Shown: positions 26,659 through 36,280, counted from the first letter of the stretch. The stretch is DNA of 64,000 nt from Streptomyces sp. NBC_00154 (GCF_026342835.1 NZ_JAPEMI010000002.1:744001-808000), one strand, 5' to 3'. Numbers and translations are program-made. Notes: generated from the sequence alone by a model not told the origin.

Positions 26659-27384
26659 CTACATCTGCTCGAAGTGGAAGGAGCGGATGAAGCAGTCTCG
26701 CGGCTGGCCGATCGCGAACAGGACGCAGTCGAGCACGGATTGGGCGGTCAGCGGGTCGCCTGCAGTCCGGGAAGCGTGATCCCAGGTGGAGTGGAGTGGG
26801 TCGCCGTCCATGAAGTCCGGCGGGTAGAGCGAGATGACACGGATGCTCTCAGGGCGGAGTCGGTGGGAGAGGATGTCGGCGAAGCCGGCCTGGGCGGCTT
26901 TGGCCGCGTAGAACGCGGGGTGTGCCTGGGAGCGGTGGTTCCGGGCTTCCGCGGCCGAGGAGACCAGGTTGACCACGTCCGCACCAACAGAGGCGCGTAG
27001 CAGTGGGAGGAAGTGTTTGACCGTCAGCACTGTGCCGGTGGCTCCGGAGGCGATGGTGTCGGTGATCGCGTCGTCGGCGGCGTCCCACAGATCGGGACCT
27101 TCCAGGTAGCGGGCGCCATTGTTGATCAGTACATCCACCCGGTCGGCGTGGGCGGTGATTCCATCCAAGGCCCGGATGGAGGCCGGGTCAGCCAGATCGC
27201 AGGCGAACGCGTCAGTTTTCGCCCCACTGTCGGTCGCCACCTCATCGGCCACTTTCTGGGCCGCAGCCAGAGAACGCGCGGACACGAACACGCGCGCACC
27301 CAACCGACCTGCCTTCAAGGCCAACGCTCGCCCGAATCCACGCCCGGCCCCGGTAACCACCACCGTGCGTCCAGTGAGATCCAC
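26659..27384 (-). CDS. SDR-family oxidoreductase
   Basis: A 241-residue short-chain dehydrogenase/reductase. The GTG at 27384 is chosen because AAGGAGG lies seven bases upstream; longer frames lack such a site. Features are the nucleotide-binding TGAGRGFG near residue 10, CDLADPASI near 60, the NNGAR strand near 88, a catalytic Ser region VNLVSSAAE near 138 and FYAAKAA with catalytic Tyr/Lys near 155. The unusual C-terminus after SLYPPDFMDGD suggests a substrate I cannot predict. Cofactor is probably NAD(P)H. Single gene. Confidence 0.9.
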   Translation of the reverse strand: MDLTGRTVVVTGAGRGFGRALALKAGRLGARVFVSARSLAAAQKVADEVATDSGAKTDAFACDLADPASIRALDGITAHADRVDVLINNGARYLEGPDLWDAADDAITDTIASGATGTVLTVKHFLPLLRASVGADVVNLVSSAAEARNHRSQAHPAFYAAKAAQAGFADILSHRLRPESIRVISLYPPDFMDGDPLHSTWDHASRTAGDPLTAQSVLDCVLFAIGQPRDCFIRSFHFEQM

Positions 27385-27592
27385 TCGCGCACCTCCTTCT
27401 ACCCTGTGTTGATCACCGTGAGCGTAGCCGTGCTGTCCAACGCGCTGCATCCTTCAGCCGAATTACGAGTGGGGAGATCCACTGAACACGTCTGGGTAGG
27501 ACATGAGCATCACCTGGCCGGTTTCACAGAGCGCCATCAAGATCTCGGATGCAGTGTGGGCTCGATGCCCGGACACGGGGTTCGGCGACGGC

Positions 27593-28189
27593 TCAGAGGT
27601 ATGCCAACAACGCGGTGAGTTCGATAGACAACCCGAGCGTCCCCCAGAGGAGGATGTCACCAACTGGCCGGACCGGACGTCCTGCGTCTTCACGCAGCAC
27701 GGTCATGTGGACGGCAAAGGAGGCCGGCGCCGTAGCGGCCCAAAGCACACCCGCAAACAGCAACCCGTCCATGGCGAGTTGTCGCCACTCATGGATCCCG
27801 CTCTGCGACATTCGGGCCATCGTGGGCAGGCCGACTGCGGGCAGAAGCCCCAGTGCTGTGCTGACCGCCACCCACCACCACCTTCTCCCGTGCCCTGCGA
27901 GCCGCCCGAACCAATGCCCCAGGGCCACAGTCGGCAGGATGTATGCGGCGGTCAGGAGCGCGCTCGCACCCAACAGCACTGGCAGCCCGACCACTAGCGT
28001 GAGGGGGAGCAGCGCCCCTCCTGTCGGGAGACTGGCGAGCCGTCCGGTCCACGCCAGTGCCAACGCGGTAATGACCACACACAGCACAGCCATCGATACC
28101 GACGAAGGCGCTGCCCCCACCCGGTTGGCTTCACGTCTGCCCAACAGTTGCGCCATCTCGACCCCCGACCCGGCCCTATCCGCGGCCAT
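27593..28189 (-). CDS. Hypothetical integral membrane protein
   Basis: A 198-residue protein with about five hydrophobic segments: VSMAVLCVVITALALAW, LLPLTLVVGLPVLLGASALL with TAAYILPTVALGHW, WWWVAVSTALGLLPAVGLP, GLLFAGVLWAATAPASFAV and LLWGTLGLSIELTALLAYL. Starts at 28189 or 28156 are both possible; neither has a strong ribosome binding site. No family recognised. The composition is normal for the region and the strand is shared with the SDR gene downstream, but a 200-bp gap argues against an operon. Confidence 0.55.
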   Translation of the reverse strand: MAADRAGSGVEMAQLLGRREANRVGAAPSSVSMAVLCVVITALALAWTGRLASLPTGGALLPLTLVVGLPVLLGASALLTAAYILPTVALGHWFGRLAGHGRRWWWVAVSTALGLLPAVGLPTMARMSQSGIHEWRQLAMDGLLFAGVLWAATAPASFAVHMTVLREDAGRPVRPVGDILLWGTLGLSIELTALLAYL

Positions 28190-28299
28190 TTCGCCGCCAC
28201 CCTAGGCCCATTACTGAACACGTTCAATGGCGGATCAGACACGTGTGCCCGGTCTCCGGTGGAGAACCCACCGATCAACTCCGACCCGTCGGACACGCC

Positions 28300-28700
28300 C
28301 TAGCCGTTGACGACCTTGTCGTAGCGCAGGGCGACATAGCCGGAGGCGGCGCGGCCTGCGATGCGGCCGCCGGTACCACCGTTGGGGTGTCCTGACCACG
28401 CATCATATCGTCGTTGGTGTTGGCCTCGTGGATGTACAAGAACTTGCCGGCCGCCATGTCGACCCACTTCTCGAAGCGCACCCCATGCCCGTCCTGGGTG
28501 TTCAGCGCGTCGCCGGGCTGGAGGTCGGATTTCGAGATGGTGCTGCTGACGCTCGGCAGGCTGTAGGTGGTGTAACTGGTGTCGGCGTGCCAGGTCATGG
28601 ACACGAAGCCCGAGCAGTCGGTGCGGTACGTGTGGTCGCCGTCCGGGGCGGAGGCGTACGCGCCCTGGTTGTAGGGGATCTCGCGGTTCAGCCAGTTCAC
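28300..28700 (-). pseudogene. NlpC/P60-like cell-wall hydrolase fragment
   Basis: From about 28697 the reading VNWLNREIPYNQGAY, YRTDCSGFVSMTWHADTSYT, SVSSTISKSDLQPGDALNT and KFLYIHEAN is the NlpC/P60-like catalytic domain of secreted streptomycete proteins, with the nucleophile Cys in TDCSGF. The signal peptide is absent. Near 28400 the frame shifts, and SGYVALRYDKVVNG in the new frame is the normal C-terminus. The gene is broken at both points. Confidence 0.75.
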
Positions 28701-28701
28701 G

Positions 28702-28950
28702 GCGCTGCACGTCAACGACCCCGGCCACCACAGCTTCGTCCTGCTCAACGGCGACATCGAGACCAGCCCGCCCGCCGGCCCGAAGTTTCCCTTGATGTTC
28801 CACGCGGTTCCGAAGGGAACGCCGTACGCGTGGGAGAACCGGTACTGGTACACCGGCACGTTCGCCTGGTGAGGCAACACCACTTACAGCCGCGCCGACG
28901 TCCCCGGCCCGACCGCCGACACCGGCTGGAGCCTGAAGTTCTTCGAGTAG
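28702..28950 (+). pseudogene. C-terminal remnant of an unidentified protein
   Basis: In one plus-strand frame: LHVNDPGHHSFVLLNGDIET, PLMFHAVPKGTPYAWENRYW, YTGTFAW, then a TGA at 28870, then GNTTYSRADVPGPTADTGWS LKFFE and a stop. Reading through the TGA gives a continuous protein-like chain, so a TGG-to-TGA change is plausible. It starts where the NlpC fragment of the opposite strand ends. I cannot name the family; it resembles an extracellular beta-rich domain. Confidence 0.45.
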
Positions 28951-29056
28951 GGCGGCAGGCGTGGTCGAGGTCCCGAGGAATCGGGGCAGGTCGGAGGAGG
29001 TGCGGGGATCCCGTACCCGTGTCCGGTCCTCGAACGGGGGTCGTTAATATCCCAGC

Positions 29057-30781
29057 ATGTCCGAGACTTCCGTGCAGCGTCTCCTGCGAAACGACTCACG
29101 CACCGTGCAGGTGGCGGCCCATGAGGCCGTGGGGCTCCCGACCCGTGAAGCGGAGTCTCTGCTCCGTGTCCTCGGGGACGGGGAGTCGGTTCTGGCCCTG
29201 TACCGCCGGGACACAGGGCACGCGGCGCTCACCGAGGACGCCCTCATTCTCCTGGACGGGAATGCTGCGACGCGTGTTGCGAGGCCCTTGGCGGTACTGC
29301 GCCCCGCGTACGGCTCTCCACGGCGCGTGGACGTGTCCGTGGACGGCCGGAGCGCAAGCCTGTGGGGCTCGCGGATCGACGTGTCCGGCGATCTGCTCCT
29401 GCGCACCGGAAGGCTCGTGTCCGGGCCTCTGACCGGCGACTCGCGCATCGGCGCGGTCGTGGCCGGCGAGTCCGTCTCGCTTTCCGACGTCGGCAGGAAG
29501 GCACTGCTCGACGAGCTGGAATCCGGGGAGTTCGTCCGGGCCCTGTACCACGACGGCTGGGGATACGCAGCGCTGACCGGGAAGGGTCTCATTCTCCTCC
29601 GGAACATCCTGTGGCCCAAGGCGGTCCGAGTGACGGAGCCGCTGAGGATCCTCCGCGGCACGTATGGCCTGTTCGACTCCGTCGAGATCCTTGTCGACGG
29701 GAAGCAGCGCAAGCTGCACGGCTCGAAGCTCGACCCGAAGGGGAAGCTCCTCGAAGCCGCGGGGGAACTCCTGCCTCCCGGCTCTCCCTTGCGTCCCGGT
29801 CGCAGGACGCGGTTCCTGACGTGGGTGCGCCGGCATCCTGTCCTGATGTCCGTGGCGGTGGCCGTACTGTTCTTCACCGGTGCCGGTGCCGGTGCCGGTG
29901 GGGGAGCGGGCACGGGGTCCGGCGAGAAGGAGGCCGCGGCGGAGGTGCGTGCGGACCGCAGCCTGACCGTCCCCGAATTCGAAGGGTTCTCCCTGTCGGC
30001 AGCCGTGGCGGAGGCCGGCGACCATTCGTGGCTGCGCGTGTCGGCAGCCGATGCCTCCTCCGCCTTCCGGCCGGTGACGGGCACTGAGGCGAACTGGCGG
30101 GTCTGCTTCCAGATGCCGGCCCGCGGCGAGACGGTCCGTCCGCCCGTCAGGACGCTGACTCTGTACGCGGTCCCGGAGCGGGAGGAGTGCCCGACGCAGC
30201 TGCTCGGTACGCGCCGGATCGGCATGCCGGACCTCGTCGGCGAACGGTTCGACGATGCCTCGAGTGCCCTGGGCGAGCTCGGCCTCGCTCGCGCGGTCCC
30301 TTTCCACGCCCATACCGGCAAGCAACTGGACGGCGAGGCACGTGACCTGGCCGCCTGGCAGGTGTGCCGGCAGCAGCCGGAATCCGGCACCGAAGTCTCG
30401 ACGTGGACGCGGGTCTCGCTGTGGCTGATCGGCCCCGGTGACCCGTGCAGCGCACCCAGCCCCAGTCCCAAGCCGAAGCCCAAGCCGAAGCCCCAACCAA
30501 AGCCCAAGGCCGACCCCAAGCCTTCGTACGGCACTTCGGGCGGCGGCACCACGGGAGGCAGCACCGGCGGAGGCAGTACCGGTGGCAGCTCGTCGACCGG
30601 TGGAGGCACCACCGGCGGCGGATCCTCCGGCAGTTCGGGCGGCGGCAGCAGCCAGGGGGGCGCCCGGTTCGGGCAGTCCTGCTCCCCGGTGGGCGCCACC
30701 GCGACGACCGTCGACGGGCGGCCCGCGAAGTGCTACATGGGCAAGGACGGCCTGGCCCGCTGGGGTTACTACTCGGGATGA
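29057..30781 (+). CDS. Membrane protein with two PH-like domains and PASTA-like extracellular repeats
   Basis: A 574-residue predicted single-pass protein. Residues about 35-115 and 135-235 are two similar domains (LGDGESVLALYRRDTGHAAL and LESGEFVRALYHDGWGYAAL; both followed by a LTEDALILLD/LTGKGLILLR strand and a VDVSVDGRSASLWGSRID-like end) resembling bacterial PH-like folds. A hydrophobic segment near 262-280 (VLMSVAVAVLFFTG) is the probable membrane helix. Then come two PASTA-like units (TVPEFEGFSLSAAVAEAG; GMPDLVGERFDDASSALGEL), a Pro/Lys tract, a Gly/Ser/Thr tract and a small Cys-containing C-terminal domain. It could sense cell-wall fragments. The MoxR/VWA pair begins 130 bp downstream. 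Confidence 0.75.
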   Translation: MSETSVQRLLRNDSRTVQVAAHEAVGLPTREAESLLRVLGDGESVLALYRRDTGHAALTEDALILLDGNAATRVARPLAVLRPAYGSPRRVDVSVDGRSASLWGSRIDVSGDLLLRTGRLVSGPLTGDSRIGAVVAGESVSLSDVGRKALLDELESGEFVRALYHDGWGYAALTGKGLILLRNILWPKAVRVTEPLRILRGTYGLFDSVEILVDGKQRKLHGSKLDPKGKLLEAAGELLPPGSPLRPGRRTRFLTWVRRHPVLMSVAVAVLFFTGAGAGAGGGAGTGSGEKEAAAEVRADRSLTVPEFEGFSLSAAVAEAGDHSWLRVSAADASSAFRPVTGTEANWRVCFQMPARGETVRPPVRTLTLYAVPEREECPTQLLGTRRIGMPDLVGERFDDASSALGELGLARAVPFHAHTGKQLDGEARDLAAWQVCRQQPESGTEVSTWTRVSLWLIGPGDPCSAPSPSPKPKPKPKPQPKPKADPKPSYGTSGGGTTGGSTGGGSTGGSSSTGGGTTGGGSSGSSGGGSSQGGARFGQSCSPVGATATTVDGRPAKCYMGKDGLARWGYYSG

Positions 30782-30912
30782 CGGGATGAACTCCGGCCGC
30801 CCTTCGTACGGCCGTCCCTGCACCGACCGGCCCGATATTCGGCTGCGGCGGTCCGTGGGGCCTCCCATACTGAGCGGGCTCGAACTCCCACGTCCCGAAG
30901 GAACACCTCCGC

Positions 30913-31974
30913 GTGCAGGCTGCCGTCACCGTCACTCCCGCCCAGATTCCCGACCTGCTGCTCGGGCTCGCCACCGTGCGGCCCGTGTTCCTGTGGGGAG
31001 CGCCCGGCATCGGCAAGTCGTCGCTCGTACGCGGCTTCGCCGAGTCGCTGGGACTGGAGTGCGTCAGTCTTCTCGGGACGCAGCTCGCACCGGAGGACCT
31101 GATCGGCGTGCCGCAGATCCGTGACGGGCGATCCGTGTTCTGCCCGCCGGAGAGCATCGCCCGCGACGAACCGTACTGCCTCTTCCTCGACGAGCTGAAC
31201 GCCGCCACCCCCGACGTCCAGAAGGCCTTCTACTCGCTGATCCTGGACCGGCGGATCGGCTCGTACGAGCTCCCCGCCGGCTCGATCGTCATCGGGGCCG
31301 GCAACCGCGCCACGGACAACGCGCTGGCCAGGCCCATCGCGTCCGCTCTGGTCAACCGGCTCACCCATGTCCATCTGCGGGCATCGGCAGCGGACTGGCT
31401 GGTGTGGGCGGGGGAGAACGGCATCCACCCCTGGGTGACGGACTACCTCATCGACCGCCCCGACCACCTGTGGTCGCAGCCGCCCAAGACTGAGGAGCCG
31501 TTTTCCACGCCCCGCTCCTGGCACATGCTCTCCGACGCCCTGCACTCCTTCGGACCGGACATCGATGAGGAGACGCTGAAGGTGATCGTGCACGGTACGC
31601 TGACGCCCGCACACGCTGTCTCCTTCTGCGGCTACGCGAAGATTGTGCGCCATACCTTCGGCATCGAAGCGATCCTCAAGGGAGACGCCTCCTGGCCCGC
31701 CCGGCTCGAGGACCGTGACCTCCTTTACTACCTGGCCGAGGCGTTCCGCGGACGGCTGGTGAAGGAGCTGCCACGGCAGAAGGAGCACGTCTCGGCGTCG
31801 ATGCGGCAGACCTCCTACCGGGCCAAGTCGCTGCTCGTGCAGCTTGCCGAGATCTCGGTCGAGGTCGCGCAGACTGTCATCGCGGACGACGCCGACGGAC
31901 AGCCGGTACTGCCCGCCTGGTTCCTCGTCGAGGCGGCACGTGACATGCCCAGGCTGGTCGAGGCCCGGCGATGA
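30913..31974 (+). CDS. MoxR-type AAA+ ATPase
   Basis: A 353-residue AAA+ protein. Walker A is GAPGIGKSS (residues 29-37), Walker B CLFLDELN near 92, and a sensor-1 region VIGAGNRATDN near 130; the chain keeps the compact MoxR layout with a C-terminal helical lid. MoxR proteins act as chaperones that assemble or insert cofactors into partner complexes, usually with a VWA-domain protein. The GTG start at 30913 follows GAAGGAA. The last four bases overlap the ATG of the VWA protein gene (ATGA), so the two are translationally coupled and probably form a complex. Confidence 0.88.
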   Translation: MQAAVTVTPAQIPDLLLGLATVRPVFLWGAPGIGKSSLVRGFAESLGLECVSLLGTQLAPEDLIGVPQIRDGRSVFCPPESIARDEPYCLFLDELNAATPDVQKAFYSLILDRRIGSYELPAGSIVIGAGNRATDNALARPIASALVNRLTHVHLRASAADWLVWAGENGIHPWVTDYLIDRPDHLWSQPPKTEEPFSTPRSWHMLSDALHSFGPDIDEETLKVIVHGTLTPAHAVSFCGYAKIVRHTFGIEAILKGDASWPARLEDRDLLYYLAEAFRGRLVKELPRQKEHVSASMRQTSYRAKSLLVQLAEISVEVAQTVIADDADGQPVLPAWFLVEAARDMPRLVEARR

Positions 31975-33788
31975 AGGCCAGGGCAGGCGGGGCAAACGGC
32001 AAGGCCGGCACGTCCGACCCGGCCGCCGAGGCGTTCGCGGCGGGGCTCGCGATGGTCAAGCGGAATCCGGCCTTCGCCGCTGTCGAGGCTTCCGTCTGCA
32101 GACAGGCCAAGTGTGCCTGGACCCCGGCCGGGGGACTGGCCGCCGTCACCTCCAACGGCACCGTCCACCTCCACCCCACCAAGCGGGCGGATCCGGCCGA
32201 ATGGGCCTGGGTCCTTGCCCACTGCCTGCTGCACCTGGGCTTCGGGCACGTGCCGGCCGCCACGGACGACCCGCGCGAGCAGCCCGACCGGTTCGACCTC
32301 GCGGCCCGCTGCACGGTCGTCAACCGCTTTCTGCTCACCTTCCCGATAGGCCGTCCCCCTGGACATCTGCCGGAGTCCTATCCCGGCGGTGACGAGGCAG
32401 AGATCGCCACCCGCTGGCGCCGCGACGGCATCCCCGCCGCCTATGAGCTCTGCGGCACTGCGGGCGGCCACCCGGACCAGGTCCTCACGACTTGGCGGGC
32501 ATGGAACACCTCTGTCCCGGACTGGGAGACCGCCTTCGCGCACGCCCTCACTCGGAGCGTCTCCACCGCCATGGACGTGGCGGGCGGACGCCTCGACCGG
32601 GTTACCGGGGAGCGCGCGCCGCAGCGCCCCTGGGGCCGGGCCATGAACTGGTTCGTCTCCTCGTACCCGCTGCTCGGCGGACTCGCTGCGGGCCTCACTG
32701 TCGTGGCCGACGCCGAACTGGCCCGTGCGCAGGGCATTTCGATCGCCGCGGTCAGCTCTGCCGCAGGTGAGATCTACATCAATCCACTGCGCACGTTCAC
32801 CGACGAGGAATGGCGCTTCATCCTCGCCCACGAGATGCTGCACGCCGCGCTGCGCCACGGCGAACGCCGCGGTGGCCGCGACCCGTTCCTCTTCAACGTC
32901 GCGGCCGACTACGTCGTCAACGACTGGCTCGTCCAGATGCGCGTCGGCGATATGCCCCAGGGGCTGCTGTACGACCCGGACCTGCGGGACCTGTCCGCCG
33001 AGGAGGTGTACGACCGTATCGCGGTCAACCTGCGCCGACAGCGGCGGCTCGCGACCCTTCGCGGCAAGGGTGCCGGTGACATCCTCGGCGAGGCGCTGCC
33101 GCACGCGGAGGCCCGCCCGTACACCGACCTGGACGACTTCTACCGGCGAGGCCTGGTGCAGGGCTTCGATTTGCATCAGTACGGTGAGCGCGGCCTGCTG
33201 CCGGCCGGGCTGATCCAGGAGATCCGGGCGCTGGCCCACCCGCCCGTGCCGTGGGATGCGAGGCTTGCCCGCTGGTTCGACGAGTACGTCCCCCGACCGG
33301 AACCCGTACGGTCCTACGCCCGCCCGGCGCGGCGGCAGGCATCGACACCGGACATCCCGCGCGCGGGCCGGTACTTCCCTCCTCAGGAGACGGCCCGCTG
33401 CACCTTCGGAGTCGTTCTCGACACCTCTGGCTCGATGAACAGCACCCTGCTCGGCAAGGCACTCGGCGCCATTGCCTCGTACGCGGAGGCACGCGACGTT
33501 CCCGCGGCGCGCGTGGTGTTCTGCGACGCGGCACCGTACGACGCCGGCTATCTGCCACCGGCCGAGATCGCGGGCCGGGTTCGGGTGCGCGGCCGTGGCG
33601 GTACCGAACTGCAGCCGGGCATCGACCTGTTGCAGAGGGCCGACGAATTCCCGCCGACGGCCCCGATGCTCGTCATCACTGACGGCTGGTGCGACACCCT
33701 GCGGATCCGGCGCGAGCACGCCTTCTTGATTCCGCAGGGTGCCTCTCTGCCGTTCACACCGCGCGGCCCGGTGTTCCGGTTGAGCTGA
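31971..33788 (+). CDS. VWA-like metallopeptidase-fold protein (DUF2201-like)
   Basis: A 605-residue protein combining an N-terminal zincin-like domain with a C-terminal VWA domain. Near residue 287 FILAHEMLHAALRHGERR carries an HExxH zinc motif with a further His. Near 483 GVVLDTSGSMNSTLLG is the DxSxS metal-ion-dependent adhesion site of VWA domains, supported by later TELQPGIDLL and VITDGWCD. This arrangement matches VWA-like predicted peptidases (DUF2201) that accompany MoxR ATPases. Substrate unknown. It overlaps the MoxR gene by four bases. Whether the zincin is active or only structural cannot be judged. Confidence 0.85.
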   Translation: MKARAGGANGKAGTSDPAAEAFAAGLAMVKRNPAFAAVEASVCRQAKCAWTPAGGLAAVTSNGTVHLHPTKRADPAEWAWVLAHCLLHLGFGHVPAATDDPREQPDRFDLAARCTVVNRFLLTFPIGRPPGHLPESYPGGDEAEIATRWRRDGIPAAYELCGTAGGHPDQVLTTWRAWNTSVPDWETAFAHALTRSVSTAMDVAGGRLDRVTGERAPQRPWGRAMNWFVSSYPLLGGLAAGLTVVADAELARAQGISIAAVSSAAGEIYINPLRTFTDEEWRFILAHEMLHAALRHGERRGGRDPFLFNVAADYVVNDWLVQMRVGDMPQGLLYDPDLRDLSAEEVYDRIAVNLRRQRRLATLRGKGAGDILGEALPHAEARPYTDLDDFYRRGLVQGFDLHQYGERGLLPAGLIQEIRALAHPPVPWDARLARWFDEYVPRPEPVRSYARPARRQASTPDIPRAGRYFPPQETARCTFGVVLDTSGSMNSTLLGKALGAIASYAEARDVPAARVVFCDAAPYDAGYLPPAEIAGRVRVRGRGGTELQPGIDLLQRADEFPPTAPMLVITDGWCDTLRIRREHAFLIPQGASLPFTPRGPVFRLS

Positions 33789-34110
33789 GGGTCCGGCGTC
33801 AGAGGTTCTCGTGTGGAGGTCAGAAATTCGCCGACGCACTCCCGCCACGCTTCGCTCAGGCGACGTTGTCGGCCCGGGGTGGCTCTACAACGCCTCGAGC
33901 TCGGCGCTGATGAGCGCCAGAAGTCCTGCTGGAGTAGCAGGACCTGCCCGGTGGGCCACTGCCATTGCCCTGGGACGGTGCGGTGTGCACCCTTGGGTCT
34001 GTCCGGCGGATCTTGCAGGCCGTGCCGGCGCAAGGCGGTGGTTGCACGCTTGCCTGCGCGGCTTCTAAATCACGCGACACCGCCTCCGAGCTGTGGGAAC
34101 CTCATCCGCG
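33789..34110. other. Intergenic region without a supported gene
   Basis: About 320 bp. On the minus strand around 33885-33945 a frame ends TPAGLLALISAELEAL, which looks like the end of a helical protein, but its upstream part is not recognisable. Otherwise nothing is seen. Confidence 0.35.
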
Positions 34111-34626
34111 ATGACACAACGAACCGATACACCCCCCACGTGGGACGAACGTACGCAGCTGGCCACCTTCCTGGATTACGCCCGTGACACGGCGCGAGCC
34201 AAGTGCGAGGGCGTGTCCGAGGAAGATGCCCGCAAGGCACCGCTCCCGAATTCACCGTTGATGACGATGTGCGGGTTGATCAGCCACCTGCGATGGGTCG
34301 AGCATCACTGGGTCCAGGTGATGTTTCTCGGTGAGGAGCCCGAGGGGCCGCTCACGGCGGCGACCGACGACGACCCCGACCCCGAGATGCGGACAGCGGT
34401 CGACATCCCGTTGCCCCAGCTTCTCGCCGAGTACGAGGAACAGAGCGCCCGCTATCGCCGCCTGGTGGCCGACCGCGACCTGAACTCCACGGCCGAACGT
34501 CCTATCGGCGACGGCCGCCACGTGGACCTGCGCTGGGTGGTCCTCCACCTCATCGAAGAGATTTCCCGCCACAACGGTCACCTCGATGTCGTGCGTGAAC
34601 TCGTCGACGGACAGACCGGCGTCTAG
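34111..34626 (+). CDS. DinB/DUF664-family protein
   Basis: A 171-residue DinB-like four-helix-bundle protein, paralogous to the one at 9110-9622. Shared features are LDYARDTARAKCEGVSEEDA, ISHLRWVEHHWVQVMFLGEE and the C-terminal EEISRHNGHLDVVRELVDG ending QTGV. The His residues in these helices are the probable metal ligands. The ATG at 34111 (MTQRTDTPP) was preferred over a GTG at 34093 because homologues start this way; neither has a strong ribosome binding site. The family includes mycothiol-dependent enzymes; the reaction here is unknown. Confidence 0.85.
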   Translation: MTQRTDTPPTWDERTQLATFLDYARDTARAKCEGVSEEDARKAPLPNSPLMTMCGLISHLRWVEHHWVQVMFLGEEPEGPLTAATDDDPDPEMRTAVDIPLPQLLAEYEEQSARYRRLVADRDLNSTAERPIGDGRHVDLRWVVLHLIEEISRHNGHLDVVRELVDGQTGV

Positions 34627-34643
34627 CTTCTGCCTGGCATTCA

Positions 34644-35363
34644 TGGGCGGAGCCAGAGTCTGATCGAGGCGAGGGTGACGGTGCCGTGGAAGACGTAGGC
34701 GCGTTTGTGGAACCTCGTGGCCAAGGCCCGGAAGTTCTTGAGGGCGTTGATCGTTCGCTCAACTTCGTTCCTCCGCTTGTAGATCGTCTTGTCGAAGCCG
34801 GCGGGTCGGCCGCCTTTGCTGCCCGGCGTTGGCGGTTGGCCCGCTGGTTCTTCGGTTCGGGGATGGTGTGCTTGATCTGGCGTCGGCGCAGGTAGCGGCG
34901 GTTGCGGCGGCAGGAGTCGCCTTGTCGCCGCCGAGCGGGCCGGGCCGGGTGTGCGGGTGTCCGTCGCCGAGGCGGCCGACGCGGATGCGTTCCATGACCG
35001 GGATGAGCTGCGGGGCTTCGCCCCACTGACCCGGCGTGATCAGCAAGGCCGGAGGGCGGCGTCCACTTTCGCCGGCGAGATGGATCTTGCAGGTCGGGCC
35101 GCCCCGGGAGCGACCGAGTCCCTCGTCGGGGCGGTGCTGCCGGGGCGTGGGTCTTTTCCCGGCAGCACCGGCGCCGTCGGTCTTCCACGAACCGAAACGC
35201 GCAGGCAGATCCCGCCACGGCACCCGGTGCGCAGCCGATACAGGATGCCGTTGATGACCCTGCGGTGGCTGACCCAACGGCCACCGCGCTTCCCGGACTT
35301 CGGCAGATGCAGCTTCAGCCAGGCCCACTCCACATGCGTTAAATCTCCCCGCCCCATGCCCAT
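34644..35363 (-). pseudogene. IS5-family transposase, multiply broken
   Basis: Starts MGMGRGDLTHVEWAWLKLHL and WVSHRRVINGILYRLRTGC, then shifts frame to VPWRDLPARFGSWKT; the section up to DEGLGRSRGGPTCKIHLAGE is shortened by deletion, and the C-terminal part continues through RRRQIKHTIPEP to a YVFHGTVTLASIRLW-type ending across further frame changes. All pieces match one streptomycete IS5-type transposase of about 280 residues. At least three lesions make it inactive. Confidence 0.85.
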
Positions 35364-35440
35364 GCCAACGACCCGAGATCGAGGCGGTCACAAGCGCCGT
35401 CGGACAGACCCTAGTGGGAAGGGGTGCGGGGGGAGGCGTC

Positions 35441-36150
35441 ATGAAATGCTCGGAGGTGCCCTCACTGGTGAGCCATCGGCAGCTGGTGGTGATGCTGGAG
35501 GCTGAGGGGGCGACGGAGCCTGTCGATGGCCGGGTGGATGTCCAGGAGTTCTTGCCCTGGGCTCTCCTCCAGGACAGGCAGTACGGCGCCCGGTTCCCGT
35601 CCCTGTTCCTCCTGCGGAGACCGCAGGCGATCGGATTGTCTCGAGGCAAGCGCGCCCGTTGCGCGTCGGAGGAGTTCCGGCACTGGCGCGAGGCTGCCCT
35701 CGCCTATGCCGCAGCGGTGGACCGCGTCAGTGCGGAGATGGAGACCATTTGGGAGCGGGCGGCGTACGCACGGTGGTGGATGCACGGCGATCGGCGCCGC
35801 GCCGACGAGGCATGGCACGAGGTGCAGCGGCGGTACGCCGAGCTGGTCCGGGAGGTGAGCGAGGCGTACGCGCCCGTCCGCGAGGAGACCGCCAGGCGAT
35901 CGACGCCGAGGAGGAGCGGCTCCGGGAGGTTCTCCGCGAGAACGGCCTCACGCTGGAGCAGTGGCAGCGCCGTCTGTTCCATCCGGGCCCTTCGCAAGGG
36001 CGGGGCACCCCCTCTGGCGGCACCGCGACCGGTGGCACGGGCGGTTTCGGCATCGGCGGCTTCGAGCGCCGCCTCGAACTCCACGACGCCCTCGTCTCGT
36101 TGGCCTGCGGATTGATCTGCTGGCGATGCCTCACGAAGGCTCACCCATGA
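35441..36150 (+). pseudogene. Hypothetical protein gene with a frameshift
   Basis: The ATG at 35441 has GGGAGG upstream and opens MKCSEVPSLVSHRQLVVMLE, followed by helical segments (ALAYAAAVDRVSAEMETIWE, WHEVQRRYAELVREVSEAYA). Near 35890 the plausible protein moves to another frame: AIDAEEERLREVLRENGLTL EQWQRRLFHPGPS, ending near 36150. A single-base error or mutation would rejoin them into about 235 residues. I recognise no family; the helical Glu/Arg-rich character suggests a coiled-coil protein. Confidence 0.5.
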
Positions 36151-36162
36151 TCTTGTTGCGAG
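36126..36162. repeat. Dispersed short repeat, copy A
   Basis: Contains CATGATCTTGTTGCGAGCTC. Related copies are at 36744-36776 and 63140-63172. Possibly the end of a mobile element; see findings. Confidence 0.5.
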
Positions 36163-36280
36163 CTCGTAGTTCCGCATCGGTGGATTTCATCTGCGCGACG
36201 GTGGCTTCTTGCCAGGTACCCGCTCCAACACACGTTTGTGTGGCCGCGCGGCCATCGACCGCGTCGCGCGAAGTCCGCGG

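Noticed and set aside
35451..36180. Minus-strand frames opposite the 35.4-kb hypothetical gene
   Set aside because: They lack start signals, while the plus strand has a good ribosome binding site and protein-like helices.
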